From NCBI GenBank assembly GCA_017437205.1, contig JAFSBP010000362.1, forward strand, positions 1 to 6,331: 6,331 nt of DNA, written 5' to 3'. Positions 6,134 through 6,331 of this stretch are shown here, piece after piece. The notes under the pieces were generated by a model. The model saw only the letters and a list, made by a program, of their open reading frames with translations, made no database searches and had not been told where the DNA came from. The DNA is from Lachnospiraceae bacterium (GTDB lineage Bacteria; Bacillota; Clostridia; Lachnospirales; Lachnospiraceae). The position numbers were made by a program, and so were the translations under genes. Within the stretch, counting starts at the first letter, position 1; each line of letters opens with the position of its first letter.

Positions 6134-6169
6134 AAAAAAGACCAGGAAATACAAGGATTTCTTGGTCTT
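6134..6169 (-). terminator. intrinsic terminator of the tRNA-Phe/tRNA-Lys operon
   Basis: Reading the minus strand, a 13-bp stem is formed by AAGACCAAGAAAT (6169-6157) and ATTTCCTGGTCTT (6150-6138), with one A-C mismatch and a 6-nt loop. The strand then continues as an unbroken T run whose six T's (6139-6134) start in the last two stem positions. It begins 3 nt after the 3' end of tRNA-Lys, a classic arrangement for a Gram-positive tRNA operon. Confidence 0.85.
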
Positions 6170-6172
6170 GAG

Positions 6173-6245
6173 TGAGCCACCCGGGACTCGAACCCGGGAC
6201 AACTTGATTAAAAGTCAAGTGCTCTACCGCCTGAGCTAGTGGCCC
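6173..6245 (-). tRNA. tRNA-Lys (anticodon UUU)
   Basis: A complete 73-nt cloverleaf. The acceptor arms GGGCCAC and GTGGCTC pair over 7 bp with one G-U. The D arm GCTC/GAGC, the anticodon stem CTTGA/TCAAG with loop CTTTTAA (anticodon TTT at 6210-6212) and the T arm CCGGG-TTCGAGT-CCCGG are all intact. The discriminator base is A and the CCA end is not encoded, so it must be added after transcription. It lies 23 nt downstream of tRNA-Phe and just before a terminator, so the two are processed from one transcript. Confidence 0.96.
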
Positions 6246-6268
6246 ATATTATGTTTAAATTGAAAAAA

Positions 6269-6331
6269 TGCCCAGAGCCGGAATCGAACCAGCGACACGT
6301 GGATTTTCAGTCCACTGCTCTACCAACTGAG
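6269..6331 (-). tRNA. tRNA-Phe (anticodon GAA), 5' end beyond window
   Basis: About 63 nt of the tRNA are present; roughly ten 5' bases (acceptor strand, positions 8-9 and the first D-stem base) lie beyond the right edge. The anticodon stem GTGGA/TCCAC encloses loop CTGAAAA with anticodon GAA at 6306-6308. The T arm is GCTGG-TTCGATT-CCGGC, and the 3' acceptor strand TCTGGGC is followed by discriminator A. CCA is not encoded; the next bases on the strand are a T run. More tRNA genes may lie upstream in the same operon. Confidence 0.94.

Noticed and set aside
6009..6239. 76-aa plus-strand open frame ending in SEPPGTRTRDNLIKSQVLYRLS
   Set aside because: This is the well-known false protein produced by reading the antisense of a tRNA gene (tRNA-Lys). 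It also crosses two hairpins.
6173..6331. tRNA genes as an integration site for a genomic island
   Set aside because: No integrase, no duplicated tRNA 3' end and no att-like repeat is seen in the window. Both tRNAs look intact where visible and are followed by a normal terminator.

Overview
The window reads as the chromosome of a Gram-positive anaerobe of the class Clostridia, most likely Lachnospiraceae. The evidence is moderate GC, strong AGGAG-type ribosome binding sites, sigma-A promoters with extended -10 (TGn) elements, tRNA genes without an encoded CCA, and a gene set (stand-alone acyl-ACP thioesterase, DUF362 protein, ArAE_1/FUSC-type membrane protein, zinc-ribbon PlsC-like acyltransferase) that I associate with that group. 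The family assignment is inference from recognition, not from a search.

Left part (1-1867, minus strand): the N-terminal 622 residues of a large superfamily 1 helicase/ATPase of the DNA2/NAM7 (UPF1-like) type. The gene runs off the left edge. It has its own sigma-A promoter in a divergent 181-bp intergenic region.

Middle left (2005-3670, plus strand): a compact two-gene operon. An extended -10 promoter drives an acyl-ACP thioesterase, followed after 11 bp by a DUF362 protein. It ends in a perfect 10-bp hairpin whose left arm lies in the last codons and whose loop holds the stop codon.

Middle right (3719-5989): two divergent genes share a 156-bp intergenic region with a promoter facing each way. 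Leftward is a six-TM aromatic-acid-exporter-like (ArAE_1/FUSC) protein, convergent with the DUF362 gene. Rightward is a 399-aa PlsC-like acyltransferase with a four-cysteine zinc ribbon and a C-terminal domain I do not recognise.

Right end (5990-6331): a long-looped bidirectional terminator candidate, then a minus-strand tRNA pair, Phe(GAA) followed by Lys(UUU), closed by a classic intrinsic terminator. tRNA-Phe is cut by the right edge.

The thioesterase and acyltransferase both handle fatty-acyl groups, and the FUSC-type protein sits in the membrane. A loose membrane-lipid theme is possible, but only the thioesterase-DUF362 pair is demonstrably co-transcribed in layout. I found no CRISPR array, insertion sequence, phage gene or clear new multi-gene system. 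The least explained items are the helicase (possible accessory or defence gene), the ferredoxin-less DUF362 protein paired with a thioesterase, and the acyltransferase with an altered motif and an unexplained C-terminal half.
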